Part shown: piece by piece, positions 24,499 through 32,090 of the stretch
Layout: every line of letters starts with the position of its first letter
How positions within the stretch are numbered: the first letter of the stretch is position 1
Assembly: GCA_002372175.1 (NCBI GenBank)
Contig: DFIS01000071.1
Coordinates: 49,560 to 113,559 of the forward strand
Direction: 5' to 3'
Length of the DNA stretch: 64,000 bases
Origin: Solobacterium sp. UBA3691
GTDB lineage: Bacteria; Bacillota_I; Bacilli_A; Erysipelotrichales; Erysipelotrichaceae
Position numbers and translations under genes: made by a program
Notes under the pieces: generated by a model
What the model saw: only the letters and a program-made list of their open reading frames with translations
Databases searched by the model: none
What the model was told of the DNA's origin: nothing

Positions 24499-25836
24499 CT
24501 AACCTGCGATCACTTTCTCCGCAGGATATCTGTGGTTTACTGTTCTCCCCGGTGAAGCTGCCGCATAGGCAAGCGTCAGACCGCCCACTCTGCCGAAGAA
24601 CATGAATCCCGTCAACATGATCTTTGACAGCTCCGAGAGACCCGGGGTGATCCCTGTTGAGAGCCCCACCGTACCAAGCGCCGATGCACATTCGAAGAAC
24701 GCATTCAGCAGATGTACATGTTCATTCATGGACAGAAACATACTTCCGCAAAGCAGCAGGATCGTCCAGATCATAATCAGGGTCAGGGCATCACGGATCG
24801 CTGAATCCTCGAGCCGGCGGCCGAAGCAGCTGACTTCCGGAGCTCTGCGCATGCGTGTATACGAAGCGGCGAACAGGATGAACACCGTCGTGACCTTCAT
24901 GCCGCCCGCTGTCGATCCCGGAGCACCGCCCGTAAGCATCAGCAGGATCGTCACCAGCAGACCATTTTCCGTTAACAATGCCTGATCATAGGTGTTAAAG
25001 CCTGCCGTCCTCGGGGTAACCGTCTGGAAAAAGGAATACAGGATACGCTGTCTGCCCGTATATCCCTGAAACTCAAAGAAGTAGAAATACAGAAACGGTA
25101 CCGTAAGCAGGAAAGCTGTTACGGTCAGAATGATCTTTGTCTGCAGTCTTGTCCGCTTCAGTCTGAACCTGTTATGAAACAGATCTTCCCAGGTCAGAAA
25201 GCCAAGACCGCCGAGAATGATCAGCAGGATCACTGTCATATTTACCGTGACATTCTCTGCATATGTCATTAATGATGAATACTGACCATGGATACCCATC
25301 AGATCAAAGCCGGCATTGCAGAAGGCAGAGATGGCATGGAATACCGCATAGCCCAGTCCCTGCAGAACGCCGTATCTTCCCGCAAAGACCGGAAACAGAA
25401 CTGCTGCACCGATCAATTCCGCCAGCAGTGTGCCCTTGAGGATAAAGCCCGTAAACCGTACGATACCCCCGATCTGCATGGCACTGACCGCATTCTGCAT
25501 TGTACTCCTCTGGAAGATACCGATCTGTTTCCCGGTCAGACTCTGGATACCGATCACTGCTGTGATCACACCGAGACCGCCGATCTGGATAAGGATCAGG
25601 ATCACGATCCTGCCGAATAATGACCAGTACGTTGCTGTATCATGGACGACAAGACCGGTAACACATACCGCCGAAGCCGAAGTAAACAGGGCATCGATCA
25701 GCGGTGTACGCACACCCGAAGCCGAAGATACCGGCAGTGTCAAAAGACACATCCCAATCAGGATCACGGTCATAAAGCCGAGAATGATCAGTCTGAACGG
25801 TGTCATATGTTCTCTGATAAGATCGTGCAGCACCAT
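24499..25836 (-). CDS. ktrB: KtrB/TrkH-type potassium channel subunit
   Basis: An integral membrane protein of 445 aa that conducts K+, usually coupled to Na+. The four membrane-pore-membrane repeats can be recognised: TSASAVCVTGLVV, AFCNAGFDLMG, GAPGSTAGGMKV and ECASALGTVGLSTG hold the pore Gly residues. It is the first gene of the operon ktrB-ktrA-small ORF-kdpD-kdpE. A -10 TACAAT lies upstream next to the TTAA direct repeats, so control by the neighbouring response regulator is likely. Confidence 0.93.
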   Translation of the reverse strand: MVLHDLIREHMTPFRLIILGFMTVILIGMCLLTLPVSSASGVRTPLIDALFTSASAVCVTGLVVHDTATYWSLFGRIVILILIQIGGLGVITAVIGIQSLTGKQIGIFQRSTMQNAVSAMQIGGIVRFTGFILKGTLLAELIGAAVLFPVFAGRYGVLQGLGYAVFHAISAFCNAGFDLMGIHGQYSSLMTYAENVTVNMTVILLIILGGLGFLTWEDLFHNRFRLKRTRLQTKIILTVTAFLLTVPFLYFYFFEFQGYTGRQRILYSFFQTVTPRTAGFNTYDQALLTENGLLVTILLMLTGGAPGSTAGGMKVTTVFILFAASYTRMRRAPEVSCFGRRLEDSAIRDALTLIMIWTILLLCGSMFLSMNEHVHLLNAFFECASALGTVGLSTGITPGLSELSKIMLTGFMFFGRVGGLTLAYAAASPGRTVNHRYPAEKVIAG

Positions 25837-25870
25837 CCTGTATCCCTTTCTTTGTATACATTGTAAAAAG

Positions 25871-25926
25871 GACGGTATTAAAACAGGATTAATCCGCAGA
25901 TGTACGACATTAAGACGGTATTAAAA
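25871..25926. promoter_or_regulatory. direct TTAA repeats, likely KdpE/OmpR-type operator
   Basis: The 13-mer GACGGTATTAAAA occurs at 25871-25883 and again at 25914-25926. TTAA cores stand at 25878, 25889, 25910 and 25921, that is two pairs each with 11-base spacing. OmpR-family regulators bind 11-base direct repeats. The block lies between the divergent ktrB and the 142-aa gene and touches both -35 regions. Confidence 0.6.
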
Positions 25927-25967
25927 TGAACCCGAAACAGGGTAGAATATAAAAAAAGGAGTATTGT

Positions 25968-26396
25968 ATGCATAATATCGATTTATATTCTTATCAGCTC
26001 GGGGCAGCTGACTGCTTCTGCGAAATGGTCCGCGCAGGTGTAAAGAAGATCGCCCTCTCCCATCCCTGCAACTCCAGGGAACTGCGTGATGAATTCTTCG
26101 AAGACTTTGATAAGCTGGCGGAAGAATACGGTGTAAAGTACTACGCGGAGGATGAACCTCTGTTTACCGATCTCTTTCCGATCTCTCTGAACAAGAACAG
26201 ATACGTCGTGATCTTCTATATTGAAGATAAGTATCTTGAGGAATATCTGCAGCTGAAGAAAGACAAAGCTAAGTATATTGCGGAAGGCACGTATGACACA
26301 TACCGCAGAGATCTGGCTGTACGCTACGGCAAACTGCTGAGCTATTCCGATGAAGGTATCGAAAGACTCTTAGCCGGCAATACAGAGAAGGAATAA
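25968..26396 (+). CDS. unknown 142-aa cytoplasmic protein, divergent from ktrB
   Basis: I do not recognise a family. The protein starts MHNIDLYSYQLGAADCFCEM, is acidic, has no signal peptide or membrane helix, and looks alpha/beta with a short C-terminal helical part. AAAAAGGAG precedes the ATG. A -10 TAGAAT lies 21 bases upstream, and the second TTAA pair covers its -35 region, so it may be switched with potassium uptake by the KdpE-like protein. A role in K+ or osmotic response is only an inference from this position. Confidence 0.75.
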   Translation: MHNIDLYSYQLGAADCFCEMVRAGVKKIALSHPCNSRELRDEFFEDFDKLAEEYGVKYYAEDEPLFTDLFPISLNKNRYVVIFYIEDKYLEEYLQLKKDKAKYIAEGTYDTYRRDLAVRYGKLLSYSDEGIERLLAGNTEKE

Positions 26397-26464
26397 GCAC
26401 TGATCCATACCGTTAACGATCGTCATGGCAAAGATAAAGCACCGCTGTGGCTCTTCTCATTTGT

Positions 26465-27223
26465 TTAACATGATTCGAACAGTCTGCTGTAGTTCTTTTC
26501 TGCCGCTGTACAGAGCTCTTCTGTACTGATACCCTTGATCTCTGCGATCTTCCGGTATATTGCGATAATATCTGCAGGTTCATGTCTTCTGCCCATGACC
26601 GGACTCTGGTATGGCGCATCAGTCTCCACAACAAGATGATCCAGCGGTACTGCCTGCACTGCTTCTATGGGTCTGCGGGCATTTTTAAACAGCACACTGG
26701 CACCGAAGGCGATCAGCCACCCTGCCCTGACATACTGTGCAGCCGTTTCCGCAGAACCGCTGAAGCTGTGCAGGATCCCTCTTACCGGATATTTCTTCAG
26801 GATCATCTGTGTATCCGGCACTGCCTTACGGGAATGGATATTCACCGGCAGATCCAGTTCACAGGCAAGTTTCAGCTGTTCCTCAAAGAATATCTTCTGC
26901 AATTCTTTCGTATGACGGTGTGACTCATAATCAAGGCCGATCTCGCCGATGACATCCGGCTTACATGCACTGACAGTATTCCGGAACTCCTCAAGACGCT
27001 GCTCGGTATCTGTCTCACGGATACTCTGCGGATGGATACCGCAGGCAAGCTTGAAGCCGGGATACTCCCTGCGCAGTGCTTCCCCTGCCGCAAGATCATG
27101 ACTGCTGCAGCAGATCAGGATCGCCTTGTCAGCTCCCTCTGACATCATCCGTGCGATGACTTCATCCCTGTCTTCATCAAACTGCACCGAGCCTAAATGA
27201 CAGTGTGTATCGATATAACTCAT
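26465..27223 (-). CDS. tatD: TatD-family metal-dependent deoxyribonuclease
   Basis: A TIM-barrel hydrolase of 252 aa with 3'-5' DNase activity in its relatives. Metal ligands are His7 and His9 in YIDTHCHLG, Glu in GEIGLDYESH, His in PVNIHSRKA, and Asp in VVETDAPYQSP. The TatD signatures are complete. There is no Shine-Dalgarno; instead a -10 TACAAT ends six bases before the ATG, so the mRNA is probably leaderless. The 3' side is convergent with the 142-aa gene, without an evident terminator. Confidence 0.93.
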   Translation of the reverse strand: MSYIDTHCHLGSVQFDEDRDEVIARMMSEGADKAILICCSSHDLAAGEALRREYPGFKLACGIHPQSIRETDTEQRLEEFRNTVSACKPDVIGEIGLDYESHRHTKELQKIFFEEQLKLACELDLPVNIHSRKAVPDTQMILKKYPVRGILHSFSGSAETAAQYVRAGWLIAFGASVLFKNARRPIEAVQAVPLDHLVVETDAPYQSPVMGRRHEPADIIAIYRKIAEIKGISTEELCTAAEKNYSRLFESC

Positions 27224-27229
27224 ACATTT

Positions 27230-27235
27230 ATTGTA
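27230..27235 (-). promoter_or_regulatory. -10 box of a leaderless tatD transcript
   Basis: TACAAT on the minus strand, exactly six bases before the ATG. Transcription would start at or next to the A of the start codon. Confidence 0.5.
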
Positions 27236-27250
27236 ATACAGAGAAATACA

Positions 27251-27284
27251 TAAAAATGTCAGGAAATACAGTGAACCCGGCTGA
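27251..27284 (-). terminator. decayed terminator-like repeat after the HAD gene
   Basis: The stretch is similar to the two terminators at 27.98 and 28.59 kb (ATAAAAATG, AGGAAAT, ACCCGG) but with inserted bases, so its stem is imperfect. Confidence 0.4.
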
Positions 27285-27295
27285 ATAGCGATTTG

Positions 27296-27913
27296 CTATA
27301 TTCCGAAGACTTTTCCGGCAAATTCTCTCAGTTTACGGACATCACCGTCAAACAGATATGTACATATGCCAAGTCTTTCTGCCGTGTTAAGATTCTCTTC
27401 TCTGTCATCAATAAAAATACACTCTGAAGCATTCAGCCCATACCGTTCCAGCAGGATCTTATAGATCTTCTCATCCGGTTTCATCACACGCTCATCCGCA
27501 GAAACAACCGTACCGTCGAAGTACTTTGCACAGGGTATCATCGGCCAGTATACTTTCTGCATGACACTGGCATTGGACAGCAGGTATATCCCGTAACCTT
27601 TCGCTTTCAGCTCCCGGATCATCTCTTCCATACCTTCTATGGGAATGACCGGTTCAAACCATCCCCCGATCAGATACTCCGCATGGCTACGGAGATGTTC
27701 CGGAAGAAGCGGCTTAACGATTCGGATCATTTCCTGTTCACAGAGATCTCCCCGGTCCATGGCCGTCCACAGCGGAGAATCATAGATCTCTTTCCGGAGT
27801 ATCTTCCTGTCGTTCCGATCCGCAATACCTGCTCTGTCCATAAACACTTCCGGATCAAAAACAATGAGTACTTTCCCCATATCAAAGATGATATTCCTGA
27901 TCTTATCTTTCAT
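27296..27913 (-). CDS. HAD-IA family hydrolase (YihX-like)
   Basis: A cytoplasmic HAD phosphatase of 205 aa. Motif I reads IIFDMGKVLIVF, with Gly at the second acidic position as in YihX-like proteins (DxGN type). Motif II is LLSNAS, the motif III Lys is in MKPDEKIYK, and motif IV is CIFIDDREENL. The helical cap lies between about 20 and 85. YihX acts on alpha-glucose-1-phosphate; here the substrate is not known. It carries its own -10 TATAAT about 40 bases upstream. Confidence 0.85.
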   Translation of the reverse strand: MKDKIRNIIFDMGKVLIVFDPEVFMDRAGIADRNDRKILRKEIYDSPLWTAMDRGDLCEQEMIRIVKPLLPEHLRSHAEYLIGGWFEPVIPIEGMEEMIRELKAKGYGIYLLSNASVMQKVYWPMIPCAKYFDGTVVSADERVMKPDEKIYKILLERYGLNASECIFIDDREENLNTAERLGICTYLFDGDVRKLREFAGKVFGI

Positions 27914-27974
27914 GGCTCTTACTTCTCCGCTCTTCCTGTCTATCTATTATACTAACCGAATGACTTTCATACAT

Positions 27975-28000
27975 AAAAATGCCAGGAAATGACCCGGCAT
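27975..28000 (-). terminator. terminator of the nitroreductase gene
   Basis: ATGCCAGG and CCCGGCAT pair with one A-C mismatch around AAATGA and are followed by five T on the minus strand. Nearly the same sequence occurs at 28585. Confidence 0.75.
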
Positions 28001-28022
28001 CGTCTCACCTGTTTGTGTTCTC

Positions 28023-28550
28023 TCAGAAGAAGCGGATCACTTCATCCGGATCCTTGTGTGTGCGCGCATTTCCTTCTCCGGCAGCTTTCCCGATGGCAAT
28101 GACCGACATGATCTCTTCGTTTTCCGGTATATTGAGCATTTCACGAATCTTCTCTCCGTTCCGGGCGCCCATGATCAGGGTATCATAGCCGGCATCTTTC
28201 GCCGCAAAGATCAGGTATGCATCATGCAGACCGAGATCGTAGCTGCCCCACTCTTCTCCCGGTTCATTGACCTGTACACCTCGGGAGAAACCGGCAAGAC
28301 CCTTCACGAATGTCGTGACGATGAAGGCCGCATTCTCGGAATTCTTCTGATTAAACTCCGGCAGTACAGCTTTGCGGAAGTCTTCCCGCATTTCCGGACT
28401 GTCTACGACGTAGCAGCGTGCATTCTGTGTATGTGCCCAGGAGGGTGCCTGCTGAGCCTGGATGAGAATCTCTCTGATCACTTCCCGCGGTGCCGATTCC
28501 GTATAATTCCGCACACTGCGTCTTTTCTGTATCAATTCCCTGAATTCCAT
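28023..28550 (-). CDS. nitroreductase-family flavoprotein
   Basis: A 175-aa FMN-dependent oxidoreductase. FMN contacts are in RRSVRNYTESAP near residue 10, and the C-terminal GARNGEKIREMLNIPENEEI and VIAIGKAAGEG segments are standard. The start is the ATG at 28550, with AAGGAG before it; the frame extends further upstream but without signals. The C-terminus ends in KDPDEVIRFF, a frequent ending in this family (DEVI.). It probably reduces quinones or nitro compounds with NAD(P)H. It is transcribed alone between two terminators. Confidence 0.9.
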   Translation of the reverse strand: MEFRELIQKRRSVRNYTESAPREVIREILIQAQQAPSWAHTQNARCYVVDSPEMREDFRKAVLPEFNQKNSENAAFIVTTFVKGLAGFSRGVQVNEPGEEWGSYDLGLHDAYLIFAAKDAGYDTLIMGARNGEKIREMLNIPENEEIMSVIAIGKAAGEGNARTHKDPDEVIRFF

Positions 28551-28584
28551 GATGATCACTCCTTTGTTTAACTTCAGTATATAT

Positions 28585-28611
28585 AAAAATGCCGGGAAAT
28601 GACCCGGCATT
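28585..28611 (-). terminator. terminator of the GAPDH gene
   Basis: AATGCCGGG and CCCGGCATT form a perfect 9-bp stem around AAATGA, followed by T residues on the minus strand. Confidence 0.9.
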
Positions 28612-28634
28612 CTTACAATCAAATGATTAATGGA

Positions 28635-29651
28635 TTACTTCAGACTTGCGAAGTACTTGATCGTACGAACCATCTGAGAAGTATAGGAGTTCTCATTGTC
28701 ATACCATGCTACAACCTGTACCTGGTATGTGTGGTCGTCGATCTTAGCTACCATTGTCTGTGTAGCATCGAAGATGGAACCGTGTGTCTCACCGATGATG
28801 TCGGAGGAAACGATCGGATCTTCATTGTATGCATAGCTGTCATTAGCAGCAGCCTTCATAGCAGCGTTGATGCCTTCAACAGTAACATCTGTGCCTTCAA
28901 CTACAGCAACGAGGATCGTTGTGGAACCTGTAGGCGTAGGAACACGCTGTGCGGAACCGATCAGCTTGCCGTTCAGCTCAGGGATAACAAGACCGATAGC
29001 CTTGGCAGCACCTGTGGAGTTCGGAACGATGTTGATCGCACCGGCTCTGGCTCTTCTCATATCGCCTTTTCTGTGCGGTCCGTCGAGGATCATCTGGTCA
29101 CCTGTGTAAGCATGAACAGTTGTCATGATACCGGACTTGATCGGTGCATACTTGTTCAGTGTGTTAGCCATCGGAGCAAGGCAGTTTGTTGTGCAGCTTG
29201 CTGCGGAGATGATCGTGTCATCAGCCTTCAGTGTGCCTTCGTTAACACCGAAAACGATCGTAGGCAGGTCGTTTCCTGCAGGAGCAGAGATAACGACTTT
29301 CTTGGCACCTGCATCGATATGAGCCTGTGCTTTAGCCTTCTTTGTATAGAAACCTGTGCACTCCAGAACTACGTCAACGCCTAATTCACCCCAAGGTAAT
29401 TTAGCAGCATCAGGTTCTTTGTAGATCTTGATCTCTTCACCGTCAACAGTGATGGAATCTTCACCAGCAGTAACTGTGTGACCTGCCCATCTGCCCTGTG
29501 CGGAGTCATACTTTAACAGATTTGCCAGCATCTTGGGATCTGTTAAATCGTTGATTGCGACAACATCGTAACCTTCAGCCTTGAACATCTGTCTGAAAGC
29601 CAGTCTGCCGATTCTGCCGAAACCGTTAATTGCAACTTTTACATCTGCCAT
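28635..29651 (-). CDS. gap: glyceraldehyde-3-phosphate dehydrogenase
   Basis: A glycolytic enzyme of 338 aa that makes 1,3-bisphosphoglycerate from glyceraldehyde-3-phosphate. NAD is bound by [13 protein letters not shown], and Asp35 in INDLTDP points to NAD rather than NADP. The catalytic Cys153 is in [15 protein letters not shown]. It has a strong ribosome site (GAGGAGGT), a good promoter 35 bases further up, and a strong terminator, so it is a highly expressed single gene. Codon choice (GTT, GCT, AAC) is more biased than in the neighbouring genes, as expected for high expression. Confidence 0.97.
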   Translation of the reverse strand: MADVKVAINGFGRIGRLAFRQMFKAEGYDVVAINDLTDPKMLANLLKYDSAQGRWAGHTVTAGEDSITVDGEEIKIYKEPDAAKLPWGELGVDVVLECTGFYTKKAKAQAHIDAGAKKVVISAPAGNDLPTIVFGVNEGTLKADDTIISAASCTTNCLAPMANTLNKYAPIKSGIMTTVHAYTGDQMILDGPHRKGDMRRARAGAINIVPNSTGAAKAIGLVIPELNGKLIGSAQRVPTPTGSTTILVAVVEGTDVTVEGINAAMKAAANDSYAYNEDPIVSSDIIGETHGSIFDATQTMVAKIDDHTYQVQVVAWYDNENSYTSQMVRTIKYFASLK

Positions 29652-29685
29652 AATTGTACTAGACCTCCTCTAAGTTACATGAAAA

Positions 29686-29713
29686 ATTATAGCATACTTT
29701 ACTCCTTTGTGAA
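29686..29713 (-). promoter_or_regulatory. promoter of gap
   Basis: -35 TTCACA (29708-29713), 16-base spacer, -10 TATAAT (29686-29691). Confidence 0.7.
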
Positions 29714-29772
29714 TTAATTCGTAACCTCCGATAAGGGAATTATTATGATATAAAGGCTTTCTTTTATGTAAA

Positions 29773-29794
29773 GAAAATGCAAGTTTCCCTGCAT
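29773..29794 (-). terminator. weak terminator after the GNAT gene
   Basis: ATGCA and TGCAT pair around an 8-base loop and are followed by TTTTCTTT on the minus strand. The stem is short, so some read-through into the gap region is possible. Confidence 0.45.
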
Positions 29795-29797
29795 CTT

Positions 29798-30703
29798 TCA
29801 GAATCTGTCATTAAAGTACAGCGGTTTCCTGCTGATCGCATACGCTTCGGCAGCTGAGCTCACTTCTGTATTGAACAGTCTCGAGAACAGTGAGGCATCA
29901 TTCAGCCTAACAAGCTTGGACCATTCCTTCTTCTTTACCGCCCCGGGCAGAAGCACGGACAGGTTCTCCGCCTCACTGACCACGAGATCCACGTTTCTGC
30001 GTTCCTGGAAAGCCGCATTGACCATCTTCATCAGTCCCTTGGCATCCACATAGATACACTCTTCGATCTCTGCCAGATCATCCCTGATCGCAATACAGGC
30101 ATATGCACGTATCCGGTTCTTCTCATCATAGAAGGCAACCGTCTTCCCGCCGCGCCGTGATACTTCCTTCTTCATTGCCGCAAAGTCTTCGACAGTCCTG
30201 GCACTGAAGCCGTTGAATCTGCGGGCAAATGCGGAGTATACCTTTAACATATCGATCGGTGAAGGTTCATACGCACAGCCGAAGTTCGTGATCGCACTGA
30301 AGTTCTTCCGCTCCAGACTGTACCGTGTCTTCTTGTATATACGCTCAAAGCCGGCATTGCTGAAGTATCTTTCGTCACTGACATCTGCCAGTGTGATCAG
30401 TTCACTGTGTTCACAGGCATCCAGCACCACCGGAAGCAGTTCTCCACTGATCATGCCTTCCTCCTGCTCAGCCGCCCCGGTCAGTAAGGAAGCTGCCAGG
30501 ATCCTGTCATTGAACATGACTGCCTGCGGTATCCGCAGGATCACTGCCTTCACCTGTTCATCTTCCACAAGACAGTAGGAATACTCAGGCTTATAGATAC
30601 TCTTAAAGAAGAAGTCTATATACCTTCCTGTAGGATCTATGTAATTTGCCCGCCAGAGCTCTCTGATCTGTTTGGTCAGAGACGCATCACCAATCACGAT
30701 CAT
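29798..30703 (-). CDS. Eis-like GNAT acetyltransferase
   Basis: A 301-aa protein with the tripartite plan of Eis-like acetyltransferases: an N-terminal GNAT-like domain (1-130) starting ELWRANYIDPTGRYIDFFFK, a second GNAT-like part, and a C-terminal sterol-carrier-like tail ending in KPLYFNDRF. The terminal Phe is a hallmark of Eis-type enzymes, in which the C-terminal carboxylate acts in catalysis. The acceptor is unknown; it may be an amine or small drug. It is the last of four co-directional genes (29.8-33.3 kb), ten bases after the CpXC gene. Confidence 0.75.
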   Translation of the reverse strand: MIVIGDASLTKQIRELWRANYIDPTGRYIDFFFKSIYKPEYSYCLVEDEQVKAVILRIPQAVMFNDRILAASLLTGAAEQEEGMISGELLPVVLDACEHSELITLADVSDERYFSNAGFERIYKKTRYSLERKNFSAITNFGCAYEPSPIDMLKVYSAFARRFNGFSARTVEDFAAMKKEVSRRGGKTVAFYDEKNRIRAYACIAIRDDLAEIEECIYVDAKGLMKMVNAAFQERRNVDLVVSEAENLSVLLPGAVKKKEWSKLVRLNDASLFSRLFNTEVSSAAEAYAISRKPLYFNDRF

Positions 30704-30712
30704 AACTCACCT

Positions 30713-31354
30713 CTATGCCTGTCCGGCACTCTCCGTAAAGAGTGAACGTATCCACTCATCATTGACGACCGGGATCTCATCATCCCTGATCGCATACAGT
30801 TCCGGATCCTGTTCCATTTCTTCTTCCACGATCGATACCGGGATCAGGAAGCTCATACCCTGATCATCCGTACGTACATTGATCTTCAGAAGACCGTTCT
30901 CATACCTCTGGTATTCGATTGAAGTAATATCCTCGGGTTTGCCCTTCTTGTTGTCGACAAACTCGATAAAACAGTCATACTTTGCCAGTTCCACCAGCAC
31001 ATCATCAGCACCGTCTTCGAAGATACTGATCTTCTCGGTAAATTCCCGGATCGTCAGACACCTTCTGAGTCTGTATCCGTTCTGTACCAGGGGTTTCGTG
31101 ATCTTGCCGATCTCGCCGTGTTCACTGGTGCTCAGCCATAGTACAAACTTATTTGCCTGATCAATATAGACCAGCGGATACTGCACCATGAAGTCCTGCT
31201 TGCAGTGCGGACAGGAAGTCTTAAACAGATCTCCCGATGCACACCTTTCCTTCAGATCCGGCTCCTGTACGGCATTGACCGTATCATAGATCTCCATTTC
31301 AAATTCTCTGCCGCAGTACGGGCAGGTATATTTCACGATCCTGCTGTCACTCAT
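30713..31354 (-). CDS. CpXC-domain zinc-binding protein
   Basis: A 213-aa cytoplasmic protein. The N-terminal half is a CpXC domain with two zinc knuckles, CPYCG (residues 11-15) and CPHCK (about 48-52), followed by an alpha/beta core. The family is widespread in Bacillota and has no assigned function. It lies three bases after the 234-aa gene and ten bases before the Eis-like gene, so it belongs to one transcript with both. The domain name is reliable and the role is unknown. Confidence 0.75.
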   Translation of the reverse strand: MSDSRIVKYTCPYCGREFEMEIYDTVNAVQEPDLKERCASGDLFKTSCPHCKQDFMVQYPLVYIDQANKFVLWLSTSEHGEIGKITKPLVQNGYRLRRCLTIREFTEKISIFEDGADDVLVELAKYDCFIEFVDNKKGKPEDITSIEYQRYENGLLKINVRTDDQGMSFLIPVSIVEEEMEQDPELYAIRDDEIPVVNDEWIRSLFTESAGQA

Positions 31355-31357
31355 ATA

Positions 31358-32062
31358 TCAGTTACGTACCGTCAGGGCTGCCAGTCCCAGTCCCGTAACG
31401 GTTCCTTTCTCCTTGATCTCATTCAGAGCTGCCTGCTGTTCATCAGTAAGCTCATTGCCTGCCAGCACCATCAGCAGCCTGTACTGTTCACCCACAAAGA
31501 AGGGCATCGTCCACACCCTGTCACCGGCATGGATACCGATCTCTGTTTCCGGCTCTATCGCCAGTGTCCCGGTGATCAGAAGACCCTCATAGCCGGAGAT
31601 ATTCATCCTGCTGACAAGAATACCGCTGTTGGTCAGGATCCCGAAACGCAGAAGATCCGGATAACCGTCTGTACGTATATCGTCAAGTCTGACATCATAG
31701 CGGGTCAGTTTCAGGTCTTCGGAAAGATCACACTCTGCCTCTGCCAGGAACGCTTCACCCTTCGCTCTGATCCGCAGATCAGGCATGATGATCCGGCAGG
31801 GAAGCTCCGCCACTTCATCGTATGTATACTCTCCAAGAACAGCCCTTCTGCGCAGTCCCTTTGTACAGTGATCATACGCATGGCCGAGTGAAAGAACCGG
31901 AAAACGCAGCTCGCCGGAGACATGGACGTACGACGTCACCAGTACGAAGCAGTCATCCTCCTTCACACTGACCGCATCCTTCAGCTTCTCCGTAAGCATA
32001 TCCGCTTCCAGGATCAGGTATTTATGATAATACTCATGAAATGCCAGTTCTTTTACTCTCAT
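31358..32062 (-). CDS. unknown 234-aa protein of the CpXC/SseB module
   Basis: I do not recognise a family. The sequence is mostly beta-strand-like in the middle, with alternating hydrophobic residues (FLAEAECDLSEDLKLTRYDV), no signal peptide and no membrane helix. It stays tightly with the CpXC gene (three-base gap) and follows the SseB-like membrane gene by 28 bases. No Shine-Dalgarno is visible; TAATAT ends six bases before the ATG, so an internal leaderless start is conceivable. No function is proposed. Confidence 0.7.
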   Translation of the reverse strand: MRVKELAFHEYYHKYLILEADMLTEKLKDAVSVKEDDCFVLVTSYVHVSGELRFPVLSLGHAYDHCTKGLRRRAVLGEYTYDEVAELPCRIIMPDLRIRAKGEAFLAEAECDLSEDLKLTRYDVRLDDIRTDGYPDLLRFGILTNSGILVSRMNISGYEGLLITGTLAIEPETEIGIHAGDRVWTMPFFVGEQYRLLMVLAGNELTDEQQAALNEIKEKGTVTGLGLAALTVRN

Positions 32063-32090
32063 AGAAAAATATTACCAGTACAGACTCTTT

